Positions 1-7,444 of a stretch of 14,589 nucleotides of DNA are shown here, in pieces. Positions within the stretch are counted from its first letter, which is position 1; the number at the start of each line of letters is the position of its first letter. This DNA is from Clostridia bacterium. GTDB lineage: Bacteria > Bacillota_A > Clostridia > Oscillospirales > CAG-272. Where the stretch lies: NCBI GenBank assembly GCA_017407725.1, contig JAFQWB010000129.1, positions 1 through 14,589 on the forward strand, read 5' to 3'. Below the pieces are notes generated by a model. That model did not search any database. It saw only the letters and a program-made list of their open reading frames with translations, and was not told the DNA's origin. Position numbers and translations under genes: made by a program.

Positions 1-1095
1 GGAAGCCGCCGCAACGTCTCTTGTCTCAAGCGGATGCATGAATACCTCTCCGTTTGCGTTAACAAGCTTCGCTCCGAGCGATCTTACCTTCTCTGTAACG
101 AGCGCGCCGAATATCTGCTGAGGATATGCGGCACCTGTGGGATGATACTGAAGGGTATCCGCATAAAGAAGCTTTGCGCCTGCTCTGTATCCGAGAACAA
201 GTCCGTCGGCGGTAGCACCGTAGTGATTGGAGGTGGGGAAACCCTGATAGTGCATTCTTCCCGCACCGCCCGTTGCAATAACGACAGTCTTCGCTCTTGC
301 AACGAGAAGGTCGCCCGTCTCCATATTCATAAGAACCGCACCTGCGGCTTTTCCGTTTTCATCAAGAATAAGCTCTATTGCCGATGTAAAATCAACAACG
401 TCAATTCCTCTGCAGAGAACCTCGTCTCTGAGAGTTCTCATTATTTCTGCGCCCGAATAGTCCTTTGCGGCGTGCATACGCTTACGCGAAGTTCCGCCGC
501 CGTGTGTTGTAACCATTCTTCCGTCGGGCGTTTTATCAAACTCAACTCCGAGCTCGCTAAGCCACCTGATAGCCTCGGGAGCATCGTTAACAAGCTTTGC
601 AAGAAGCTCTCTCTTTGCGGCAAAGTGTCCTCCGCCGAAAGCATCGAGGAAGTGGATAGCGGGAGAGTCGTTTTCCTTGTCTGCCGCCTGAATTCCGCCC
701 TCTGCCATCATTGTGTTGGCATCACCGATACGGAGCTTGGTTACGATCATTACGCTGGCACCTGCCTTGTCTGCCTCAATTGCCGCAGCTGCACCTGCGC
801 CGCCTCCGCCGATAACGAGAACGTCAACGTCATAGTTGGCCTTCGTAAGATCCACGCTGTCAGCATTTATTCTGCTGTTTGCTTCAAGAATGTCGCAAAG
901 CTCCTTGGGAAGGATCTCGCCCTTATTCTTTCCTATTCTGAGCTCTCTGAACTCTTCCTTTTTATAGTCGGGATGGTAGGAAGCAAGAAGCTGCTCCTTT
1001 TCCTCGGCTGTCATACGGCGAGGCTCGTATGCAATATTCTTTTCTCTTGCGGCGTTTATAGCCTCAAGCGTCTTATCAAATTCCTTTGAATACAT
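1..1095 (-). CDS. frdA: Fumarate reductase-type flavoprotein subunit, 3' end outside window
   Basis: The first 365 residues of an FAD-dependent fumarate reductase/succinate dehydrogenase-type catalytic subunit are visible; the C-terminal part lies beyond the left edge. About 90 residues precede the Rossmann motif VIGGGGAGAA (G96-G101), longer than the usual few residues. Substrate-site residues aligned to E. coli FrdA are present: HPTG (H318), the TE..R proton-relay segment (E335, R338) and TRD (R359). In the FAD-binding AEGG segment, the position of the His that binds FAD covalently in membrane FrdA/SdhA is Asn (N127, in ANTMMAEGG), so FAD is probably non-covalent. The start is ATG with GGAGGGG just upstream, 12 bp after the frdB-like gene. 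It is the last visible gene of the mdh-to-frdA operon. Role inferred: fumarate to succinate in the cytoplasm. L-aspartate oxidase is a less likely reading, because the gene sits next to an iron-sulfur partner and fumarase. APS reductase is unlikely. Confidence 0.85.
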   Translation of the reverse strand, partial: MYSKEFDKTLEAINAAREKNIAYEPRRMTAEEKEQLLASYHPDYKKEEFRELRIGKNKGEILPKELCDILEANSRINADSVDLTKANYDVDVLVIGGGGAGAAAAIEADKAGASVMIVTKLRIGDANTMMAEGGIQAADKENDSPAIHFLDAFGGGHFAAKRELLAKLVNDAPEAIRWLSELGVEFDKTPDGRMVTTHGGGTSRKRMHAAKDYSGAEIMRTLRDEVLCRGIDVVDFTSAIELILDENGKAAGAVLMNMETGDLLVARAKTVVIATGGAGRMHYQGFPTSNHYGATADGLVLGYRAGAKLLYADTLQYHPTGAAYPQQIFGALVTEKVRSLGAKLVNANGEVFMHPLETRDVAAAS

Positions 1096-1107
1096 TCTTG
1101 CCCCTCC

Positions 1108-1782
1108 TTATTTCTCGATCTCTCTTGTGTTGTAAAGCTCCTTGAGCTCTGCTACGGGCTTCTGCATAAGAGCCTCGATAAGCTCTGTAAAGGTTCCGTC
1201 GTTTATCTCCTTGACTCTGTTTTCAAGGTGCTCACAGCCGGGTGCAAGATACTTACCGTTAAGTCTTCTTGCGAGCATAGCAACCTGGGGATGAGAAATT
1301 CCTGCAGGACATCTTGACGAGCATACTCCGCACATTACGCAGTCAAATGACTCCTCAGCGCACTTTTCATATTCGCCTCTCTGTGCATATGCTATGTACT
1401 GCATTACGTTAAGAGACTGTGTGCAGCTCTTTGTGCAGGCATTGCATCCGATACAAGCATATATCTCGGGATAAAGCTGCATCATTATCTGCTCTGTGGG
1501 TCTTATCTTTTCAATATCGTAAACCTGTTTTACAAGCGGGAAGAAAGGAAGAGTTGCGATATACATATCGTTCTCTACCTTTGTCTGACATGCAAGGCAG
1601 CTTCTGAGCTCACGGTCTCCCTTTATTCTGTAAATGGTAGCGCATGCTCCGCAGAATCCGTTACGGCATCCGCATCCTCTTACAAGCTGATATCCCGCAT
1701 ATTCCATAGCTCTCATTATTGTGAGGTCTGCAGGAACAGTATACTTCTTACCGAACAGGTATATATTAACCATGTTTTCCAT
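1108..1782 (-). CDS. frdB: FrdB/TfrB-like iron-sulfur subunit ([2Fe-2S] plus two [4Fe-4S]), no CCG domain
   Basis: This 224-residue iron-sulfur protein probably carries electrons to the adjacent FrdA-like flavoprotein. An N-terminal plant-type [2Fe-2S] domain has C39, C44, C47 and C62. Two cubane motifs follow: C110/C113/C116/C120 and C148/C151/C154/C158-Pro. Quinone-linked SdhB/FrdB normally have a [3Fe-4S] centre with a different spacing, so two complete CxxCxxCxxxC motifs suggest a soluble electron path. In methanogen TfrB a similar N-terminal half is fused to an HdrB-like CCG domain. Here that half is missing, and a separate hdrB lies in the same operon. The start at 1782 is chosen because AAAGGA lies 8 nt upstream. 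The reading frame continues to an ATG at 1830, but that would overlap flxA by 26 nt and has no ribosome binding site. It is 22 bp downstream of flxA. Confidence 0.85.
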   Translation of the reverse strand: MENMVNIYLFGKKYTVPADLTIMRAMEYAGYQLVRGCGCRNGFCGACATIYRIKGDRELRSCLACQTKVENDMYIATLPFFPLVKQVYDIEKIRPTEQIMMQLYPEIYACIGCNACTKSCTQSLNVMQYIAYAQRGEYEKCAEESFDCVMCGVCSSRCPAGISHPQVAMLARRLNGKYLAPGCEHLENRVKEINDGTFTELIEALMQKPVAELKELYNTREIEK

Positions 1783-1804
1783 TTCTTCTTTCCTTTCGGT
1801 TCTA

Positions 1805-2638
1805 TTAATATTCATCGGGAAGCTCGTCAAGCTCGTCGCATCTGAAAACAGGGCCGTCCTTACATACGTACTTAGCTCCTATATTACATCTGCCGCACTT
1901 TCCGACTCCGCACTTCATACGAAGCTCCATCGTGGTGTATACCTGAGTCTTATCAAAGCCGAGCTCTGTAAGTCCTGCAAGTGTAAACTTGATCATGATC
2001 GGAGGTCCGCAGATTATAGCGGTCTTGTTTGTGTCAAATCCGAGTTCCTTAACGTAATTTGGAACAAATCCTACGTGACCCTTCCACTCGGGCTGTTCTC
2101 TGTCTATCGTAAGGTAAACGTTTACGTTATCGTCATTCTGCCACTCGTTTATTATCTCCTCGTAGTCAACGAGATCCTGCATACTTCTTGATCCGTATAC
2201 GATATCGATCTTTCCGTATCTGTCTTTATAATGTCTGCAGTAGTTAATTACAGAGCGAAGAGGAGCAAGTCCGATTCCGCCCGCAATGAAGAGCATATCC
2301 TTTCCGACAAATGCGCTGTCAACCGGGAAAGCGTTTCCGTAAGGTCCTCTGATTGTTATCTGCTGACCAACCTCCATTGCGTGAAGCCACTCTGTAACAC
2401 ATCCGCACTTCTTAATGGAGAATTCCATATACTCTGTATTTGTAGGAGAAGAGGTTATTGAGAACATAGCCTCTCCTACTCCGGGGACAGAAAGCATTGC
2501 GCACTGACCCGGCTTATGATCAAAAGCCTTCTTACCGTCGGGAGTTACCACTCTGAATGTCTTTACGTCGGGAGTATCTACTCTTATATCGGTAACAACG
2601 CCTATTTTAGGTATAAGAGTTTCGTTTTCAAATGCCAT
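1805..2638 (-). CDS. flxA: FlxA: NADH- and FAD-binding oxidoreductase subunit with [2Fe-2S] cluster
   Basis: This 277-residue ferredoxin-NAD reductase-fold protein resembles PyrK, AsrB and sulfhydrogenase gamma subunits. It is the expected NADH entry point of a Flx-Hdr complex. FAD-domain elements are FSITSSP (59-65) and GPYGNAFP (98-105). The nucleotide-binding loop is AGGIGLAPLRS (119-129), and CGPPIM (210-215) is the typical C-terminal NAD(P)-site motif. C243, C248, C251 and C259 near the C-terminus form a PyrK-type [2Fe-2S] site. The start follows the flxB stop after one base (TGA-A-ATG), with GGAGGGG in the end of flxB. Other family members work in pyrimidine synthesis or sulfite reduction. 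The surrounding flxB, flxC, flxD and hdrABC decide for Flx. Confidence 0.88.
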   Translation of the reverse strand: MAFENETLIPKIGVVTDIRVDTPDVKTFRVVTPDGKKAFDHKPGQCAMLSVPGVGEAMFSITSSPTNTEYMEFSIKKCGCVTEWLHAMEVGQQITIRGPYGNAFPVDSAFVGKDMLFIAGGIGLAPLRSVINYCRHYKDRYGKIDIVYGSRSMQDLVDYEEIINEWQNDDNVNVYLTIDREQPEWKGHVGFVPNYVKELGFDTNKTAIICGPPIMIKFTLAGLTELGFDKTQVYTTMELRMKCGVGKCGRCNIGAKYVCKDGPVFRCDELDELPDEY

Positions 2639-2639
2639 T

Positions 2640-3653
2640 TCATTCCCCTCCCAGCTTCTTCATTACTTTAACTATATTCATGCTTATGGGACATCTCTCA
2701 ACGCATCTTCCGCATCCTACGCATCCGAATATTCCCTCGTTATTTTCGGGATAATAGACAAGCTTATGCATAAATCTCTGACGGAAGCGCTCCTTCTGAG
2801 AGTTTCTTGAGTTTCCGTGAGCCATAAGCGTGAAGTCTGAATACATACACGAATCCCAGCATCTGAATCTCTCAACAGATCCACCTGCAGAATAATCCTT
2901 TATGTCATAGCACTGGCAGGTAGGACACACGAAGGTACAGGTTCCGCATCCAAGACATGACTCGGAAAGCTCTGCCCACTCTTCTCTGTTAAAGAGCTCT
3001 GCTGTCTTTCCCTCGCCAAAGGCGTCTGTCTTAACCTTTGCAAGGGGGAGCTTTTCTGCTCTTTCCTTTATTATGCTCTTTACATTATTAGCGGCAGACG
3101 AGTCACACTCTTCAAGAAATGAGAGCTTTGCAACAAGCTCCTTTCCCTTCTCGCTCACGGGATCAAGGTAAAGATATTCGCTGTCCGTATAGCACTCAAT
3201 ATCACCTCTCGGCGAGGAAGGATCTATCCCGAAAGCCGTGCAGAAGCAGGTCTCCTCGGGTCTTTCGCAAGCAAGAGTCATAACTACGGAATGCTCTCTT
3301 CTGTTTTTATAATAAGTATCAACAGGCTCTGAAAGGAATACTCTGTCAAGTATCTCAAAGCTCTTAAGATCGCAGGCGCGAACCCCGAATATAGCGAAAT
3401 CCTCGCACTCGCATCTTCTGTCAATTATTTCAATATTCTTTCCGAGAACCTTGAACTCGGCAATCGTTTCTGTCTGCGGAAAGAAGAAATCCTTTGCGCT
3501 TCTGACAGTTTTAAGCTTATTTGAAAGCTTATCACCCTCGCTCCACTTAGAAAAGAATGCTCCTCCCTCTCTGTCCTTGGGAATATAAAGCGTTCTCTCT
3601 TTTGAAATAGCGGCGAATAGAGTGTTTATATCGTCAAGTCTGTGCTTATACAT
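2640..3653 (-). CDS. flxB: FlxB-like iron-sulfur subunit (AsrA / sulfhydrogenase beta family)
   Basis: A 337-residue cytoplasmic iron-sulfur protein. The N-terminal domain carries the family segment GVRACDLKSFE (90-100) and a Cys-rich stretch ACERPEETCFC (128-138), as in sulfhydrogenase beta and AsrA proteins. Two ferredoxin clusters follow: C233/C236/C239/C243-Pro and C311/C314/C317/C321-Pro. Two more cysteines (C246, C248) sit directly after the first cluster. It probably relays electrons between FlxA and the Hdr part. The start at 3653 is preferred because GAGGGG lies 8 nt upstream and ATGTATAA overlaps the flxC stop by 8 nt, the same arrangement as hdrB/hdrC. An ATG at 3659 is possible but only about 2 nt from that ribosome binding site. 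The letter B follows the order I recall for flxABCD and could be exchanged with flxC. Confidence 0.8.
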   Translation of the reverse strand: MYKHRLDDINTLFAAISKERTLYIPKDREGGAFFSKWSEGDKLSNKLKTVRSAKDFFFPQTETIAEFKVLGKNIEIIDRRCECEDFAIFGVRACDLKSFEILDRVFLSEPVDTYYKNRREHSVVMTLACERPEETCFCTAFGIDPSSPRGDIECYTDSEYLYLDPVSEKGKELVAKLSFLEECDSSAANNVKSIIKERAEKLPLAKVKTDAFGEGKTAELFNREEWAELSESCLGCGTCTFVCPTCQCYDIKDYSAGGSVERFRCWDSCMYSDFTLMAHGNSRNSQKERFRQRFMHKLVYYPENNEGIFGCVGCGRCVERCPISMNIVKVMKKLGGE

Positions 3654-4632
3654 TCTCATCGCCCCTCTCTACTGCCTCACTGGGCTCGATATCATCAAGA
3701 GTGAAGTCAACGATAGGCGCTCTTGAGCCTTCAAGCTCCCCTGCCTGATACTCACCGTAGAAGCTGTTTATATCCTTGATAAACTTTCTGTTAAGAAGGT
3801 GAAGGGGTATCGACTGAGGACATACTCTTGAGCATTCTCCACAGTCTGTGCATCTGCCTGCAACGTGGAAGGCTCTTATAATATGGAAGAGCTTTTCCTC
3901 AAACGAGTTTGCGGCAGCCTTATTCTGCATTCCCGAATCAGGGTTATCAAAAACGCACTTTTCACACGTACAAGCGGGACATACGTCTCTGCACGCGTTA
4001 CATCTGATACATCTTGAAAGCTCACCCTGCCAGAAAGCATATCTTTCGTCGGGAGTCATTTTTTCAAGCTTTTCAACCTCATCAAAGCGCGACGAATCGA
4101 GAACATCGCCCTCGTCTCCGATAAGAAGATCGTATGCCACGTGCTTTTTCGATTTACAGCTTGCGCACTTTTCAAGAAGAACGTCCTTTTTATCAAGTAC
4201 AAGCTCTTCTCCGTAAAGGTTCTCTACAATGACCTTATCGCCTTCGCATTTAACGCATGCAACCGATCCCGAAAGATTCTTTATCTTTTTCTCGTCAAGC
4301 ATTCCCTCGCAGGGAACCCCTATCGCAAGTACCTTTTCTCTGTCAAAGCGATGCTCTGTGAGAAGCTGATTGAAGCTGTAGGTATCGCAAGGCTTCAAGA
4401 AAACAAGTACCTTTCCCTCACCTGTGCATTCCATAATAAGATACTTTGAGAAGTTTGCGGAGCAGAAATCATTCCACACAAACTCAGAAAGTGATTCAAC
4501 CGTATTAAATACTGCGGGAGTGCAGTCATAAACGAGATCTCCGCGCTTAAATCCGAGAACGCGTGTAACCTCACCCGAAGAGAGAAGCTCCTTAGCCTTC
4601 TCTGCAAGTACATTTACAATCATTTCTTGCAT
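3646..4632 (-). CDS. flxC: FlxC-like iron-sulfur subunit with FrhB-like features
   Basis: A 328-residue protein with a domain reminiscent of F420-hydrogenase beta-type proteins (KPCD at 80-83, VPCEG at 107-111, CASC at 156-159). It is followed by two [4Fe-4S] motifs, C208/C211/C214/C218-Pro and C261/C264/C267/C271-Pro. Extra cysteines C221, C223 and C226 follow the first cluster, much as in the neighbouring flxB product, so the two look like diverged tandem paralogues. Electron transfer within the Flx half of the complex is inferred from the family and neighbours. The start at 4632 has GGAGG 7 nt upstream and overlaps the flxD stop by 13 nt. A second Met three codons later is too far from that ribosome binding site. 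The C-terminal 35 residues are acidic and carry no recognised motif. Confidence 0.78.
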   Translation of the reverse strand: MQEMIVNVLAEKAKELLSSGEVTRVLGFKRGDLVYDCTPAVFNTVESLSEFVWNDFCSANFSKYLIMECTGEGKVLVFLKPCDTYSFNQLLTEHRFDREKVLAIGVPCEGMLDEKKIKNLSGSVACVKCEGDKVIVENLYGEELVLDKKDVLLEKCASCKSKKHVAYDLLIGDEGDVLDSSRFDEVEKLEKMTPDERYAFWQGELSRCIRCNACRDVCPACTCEKCVFDNPDSGMQNKAAANSFEEKLFHIIRAFHVAGRCTDCGECSRVCPQSIPLHLLNRKFIKDINSFYGEYQAGELEGSRAPIVDFTLDDIEPSEAVERGDENV

Positions 4633-5054
4633 CTCAGATCCTCCAATCTCTTGTTTTCTCCGAGTGCCGCCACCGTCTTTACAAAATCATTCATGGTTGC
4701 GGCAAACTTTGCACCCTCTGCCGCAGAAACCCATTCAAGTCTTGTTCTCTCTCTTTCAATGCCGAGATAGTCAAGCATTGAGAAAAGGAGAGCCATACGG
4801 CGTCTTGTATAGTAGTTACCCGTCGTATAGTGGCAGTCTCCCGGATGGCATCCGCAGATTATTACTCCGTCTGCACCCTTCTGGAAGGCTCTTAAAATAA
4901 ACGAAGGGTTTACTCTGCACGAGCAGGGTACTTTTATTATTTTAACGTCAGCGGGATAGGCAAGTCTGTTATTACCTGCAAGGTCTGCTCCTGCATAAGA
5001 GCACCAGTTACAGCAAAATGCAACTATAAGGGGCTTATATTCGTTTACCTGCAT
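4620..5054 (-). CDS. flxD: FlxD/MvhD: [2Fe-2S] linker protein between Flx and HdrA
   Basis: A 144-residue protein of the MvhD family, the full usual length. Conserved cysteines are visible at CCNWC (C14, C15, C18), PCSC (C44, C46) and CGCHPGDC (C67, C69, C74). In methanogens MvhD carries electrons from the hydrogenase to HdrA. In FlxABCD-HdrABC the equivalent subunit links the NADH-oxidising part to HdrA. Its position directly between hdrA and the flx genes fits that role. The start overlaps the hdrA stop by 10 nt (ATGCAGGTAA), with GGAGGTGG inside the hdrA end, so translation is probably coupled and the two products made in similar amount. Confidence 0.9.
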   Translation of the reverse strand: MQVNEYKPLIVAFCCNWCSYAGADLAGNNRLAYPADVKIIKVPCSCRVNPSFILRAFQKGADGVIICGCHPGDCHYTTGNYYTRRRMALLFSMLDYLGIERERTRLEWVSAAEGAKFAATMNDFVKTVAALGENKRLEDLRCKK

Positions 5055-7039
5055 ATCGCATCCACCTCCGCCGCTATCTGTTTATTTGTAAAGCCCTTGA
5101 GATCCATTGCGCCCGACATACAAGCAACCGTACAAGCGCCGCATCCCTGACAAACCGCCTCGTTAACGCTTGCAACACGTCTTATCTTAGTGGTTCTGTC
5201 GGGCATTCTGAATTCTTTGTCAATGTAAGTTATTGCTCCGTAAGGACATACTCTTGCGCACGTGGAGCATCCGTTACACATAAGCTCGTTTGAGTGTGCA
5301 ACGCAGGGATTTCCGAGAAGCTTATCCTTAACGAGAAGTCCGATCACCTTTGCGGCGGCGGCAGAAGCCTGCGCTACCGTTTCGGGAATATCCTTCGGTC
5401 CCTGGCATGCGCCCGAAAGGAATACACCCGCCGTGGGGCTTTCTACCGGACGGAGCTTAGGATGTGCCTCTGTAAAGAAATCGTTTGTATCCATACTTGC
5501 GGTAAGCTTTGTTGCAAGTGCTCTTGCGCTCTTGTCGGGCTCTATTGCCGCCGCAAGAACAACAAGGTCGGCATCAATTACAAGCTGCTCGTTTGCAATG
5601 AGGTCGGAAGCTCTTACCATGAGCTTATTACCCTCGGGAATCACCTTGCCTACACTTCCCTTTATATAATGTACGCCATACTCTTCAACAGCACGTCTGT
5701 AGAACTCGTCAAAGTTTTTACCGGGAGTTCTTACGTCTATGTAGAATACGTAGACCTCTGTATCGGGATACTTATCCCTTGTAAGCATTGCGTGCTTGGC
5801 TGTGTACATACAGCAGATCTTGGAGCAGTACTCCTTACCCTTTTCAGCGCACGACTCACATCTTGAGCCTACACACTGTACGAACACGATCTTGTGAGGA
5901 TGAACGCCGTCTGAGGGACGAAGCAGCTTGCCCTGTGTGGGTCCTGCCGCATTTGTAAGTCTTTCAAACTCAAGCGACGTTATAACGTCCTTTGACTGCG
6001 AATATGCATACTCATCGAATTTTTCCATTGAGATTGGGTTGAATCCCGTAGCCACGACTATTGCACCGTATTTTTCGGTAATGAATTCGTCCTTGGCATT
6101 ATAATCAATAGCGCCTACCGTGCATACCTTGGAGCATACTCCGCACTTGCCGCTCTTGAGCATTGTGCAGTAGTCGGGATCTATCGTTGCAACCTTCGGC
6201 ACTGCCTGCGCAAAGGGAATGTATATTGCGCGTCTGTTATCCATTCCGAGATTGAACTCGTTGGGGACCTTCTTCTGCGGGCACTTTTCGGTGCAGATTC
6301 CGCATCCCGTACAGATATCCTCCTTAACAAATCTCGCCTTTCTCTTTACGGTAACTTCAAAGTTACCAACAAAGCCGTTTACGCTTTCCACCTCGCTGTA
6401 TGAGAAAATGCGGATATTTTCATTCTGTGCCGCATCAACCATCTTAGGTGTCAAAATACAAGCCGCACAGTCGAGTGTCGGAAAGGTCTTGTCAAGCTGA
6501 GCCATCTTACCGCCTATGGTGGGATTCTTTTCAACTATATCTACGGGAAAGCCTGCGTCTGCAATATCAAGCGCAGTCTGGATTCCCGCAATTCCTCCTC
6601 CGATAACGAGCGCACGCTTTGTAACGGGGCTTTCACCCGGCGTAAGCGGAGCGTTAAGAGTTACCTTGGCAATTGCCGCTCTTCCGAGAATAACAGCCTT
6701 CTCTGTTCCGCTGATCATATCCTTGTGTACCCACGAGCACTGCTCACGGATATTTGCGATCTCAACCATATACGGGTTGATGCCTGCGGCTGCGGCTGTC
6801 TTTCTGAAGGTGGCCTCGTGCATACGGGGAGAGCAAGAGCAAACCACGATGCCCGTAAGCCTATGCTCTGCAATGGCATTCTTGATCATATCCTGACCTG
6901 CCTGAGAGCACATATACTGATAATCGGTAGAGATAACTACGCCCTGCTCGTGAGAAAGCGCCTCTGCAAGCGCTTTAACGTCTACTGTTCCGGCAATATT
7001 CGTACCGCAATGACAAACGAATACTCCTATTCTCTGCAT
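5045..7039 (-). CDS. hdrA: HdrA: FAD and multi-[4Fe-4S] electron-bifurcating heterodisulfide reductase subunit
   Basis: A 664-residue full-length HdrA. In order: an N-terminal domain beginning CHCGTNIAG (residues 9-17); an FAD-binding Rossmann motif VIGGGIAG (145-152); the HdrA hallmark LDCAACILTPKM (189-200); a ferredoxin motif C243/C246/C249/C253-Pro; a Cys group C291/C299/C302/C306; a Cys-rich segment around 389-410; and two C-terminal ferredoxin motifs, C588/C591/C594/C598-Pro and C630/C633/C636/C640. In methanogen HdrABC-MvhADG the HdrA flavin is the site of electron bifurcation. All cluster groups needed to pass electrons from a low-potential branch and to HdrC/HdrB seem to be present. 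The start has GGAGAG upstream and lies 12 bp after hdrC. The organism evidently has no coenzyme M/B pathway in view, so the oxidised partner is open; fumarate via FrdAB is the best candidate. Confidence 0.93.
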   Translation of the reverse strand: MQRIGVFVCHCGTNIAGTVDVKALAEALSHEQGVVISTDYQYMCSQAGQDMIKNAIAEHRLTGIVVCSCSPRMHEATFRKTAAAAGINPYMVEIANIREQCSWVHKDMISGTEKAVILGRAAIAKVTLNAPLTPGESPVTKRALVIGGGIAGIQTALDIADAGFPVDIVEKNPTIGGKMAQLDKTFPTLDCAACILTPKMVDAAQNENIRIFSYSEVESVNGFVGNFEVTVKRKARFVKEDICTGCGICTEKCPQKKVPNEFNLGMDNRRAIYIPFAQAVPKVATIDPDYCTMLKSGKCGVCSKVCTVGAIDYNAKDEFITEKYGAIVVATGFNPISMEKFDEYAYSQSKDVITSLEFERLTNAAGPTQGKLLRPSDGVHPHKIVFVQCVGSRCESCAEKGKEYCSKICCMYTAKHAMLTRDKYPDTEVYVFYIDVRTPGKNFDEFYRRAVEEYGVHYIKGSVGKVIPEGNKLMVRASDLIANEQLVIDADLVVLAAAIEPDKSARALATKLTASMDTNDFFTEAHPKLRPVESPTAGVFLSGACQGPKDIPETVAQASAAAAKVIGLLVKDKLLGNPCVAHSNELMCNGCSTCARVCPYGAITYIDKEFRMPDRTTKIRRVASVNEAVCQGCGACTVACMSGAMDLKGFTNKQIAAEVDAICR

Positions 7040-7051
7040 GATATCTCTCCT

Positions 7052-7444
7052 TTACTTTGAATATTTTCTCATTGCACTTACAAGTGCCTGAGGCGGAAGC
7101 TCGTCATCAACGAGCGCGGGGATGTCGTTGGGTGTCAGTCGGTTTGCACCCTTCTGACGGATCTTCAGAAGTCTTACAGCCTCTATAAGCTTTGCAGGCT
7201 CAACTCCCCTGGGGCATCTTTCCACACAGGCGAAGCAGGAAAGACACTTGTAAAGCGAATCGGACTCAAGAAGGGGCGCTATATTGCCCTTCTCGATCAT
7301 ATATACAAACTGGTGAGGATGATACTCCATCTCAGCATATGAGGGGCAGGTTGCCGTGCATTTTCCGCATCTCATACACTTGAGAGGATCAACACCGCTC
7401 ATTCGCAGTATTTCTTCTTTCATTAACTGATTGTTGTTATGCAT
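7052..7444 (-). CDS. hdrC: HdrC: two-[4Fe-4S] ferredoxin subunit of the Hdr module
   Basis: A 130-residue protein with two ferredoxin motifs: C23/C26/C29/C33-Pro and C67/C70/C73/C77-Pro. HdrC carries electrons from HdrA to the CCG clusters of HdrB. It is shorter than methanogen HdrC, which is about 180-190 residues, but keeps both clusters. The start at 7444 is chosen because AAGGAGG lies about 7 nt upstream inside the hdrB end and ATGCATAA overlaps the hdrB stop by 8 nt. The open frame runs on to 7525, but the extra 27 residues translate hdrB sequence in another frame and have no ribosome binding site. It sits between hdrB and hdrA. Confidence 0.9.
   Translation of the reverse strand: MHNNNQLMKEEILRMSGVDPLKCMRCGKCTATCPSYAEMEYHPHQFVYMIEKGNIAPLLESDSLYKCLSCFACVERCPRGVEPAKLIEAVRLLKIRQKGANRLTPNDIPALVDDELPPQALVSAMRKYSK

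Noticed and set aside
34..1089. Plus-strand open frame of 351 codons opposite frdA
   Set aside because: It mirrors the FrdA-like coding sequence, which has clear FAD and active-site motifs. The Cys/Ser-rich product is typical of an antisense shadow.
1..1095. L-aspartate oxidase (NadB) or APS reductase alpha subunit
   Set aside because: NadB does not need an iron-sulfur partner gene, and no nadA/nadC is nearby. APS reductase normally has a two-cluster ferredoxin beta subunit and sulfate-reduction neighbours. The FrdB-like partner and fumC favour fumarate reductase.
1783..1830. Longer frdB start at 1830
   Set aside because: It adds 16 residues of flxA-overlapping sequence with no ribosome binding site, while 1782 has AAAGGA at good spacing and starts at the conserved domain.
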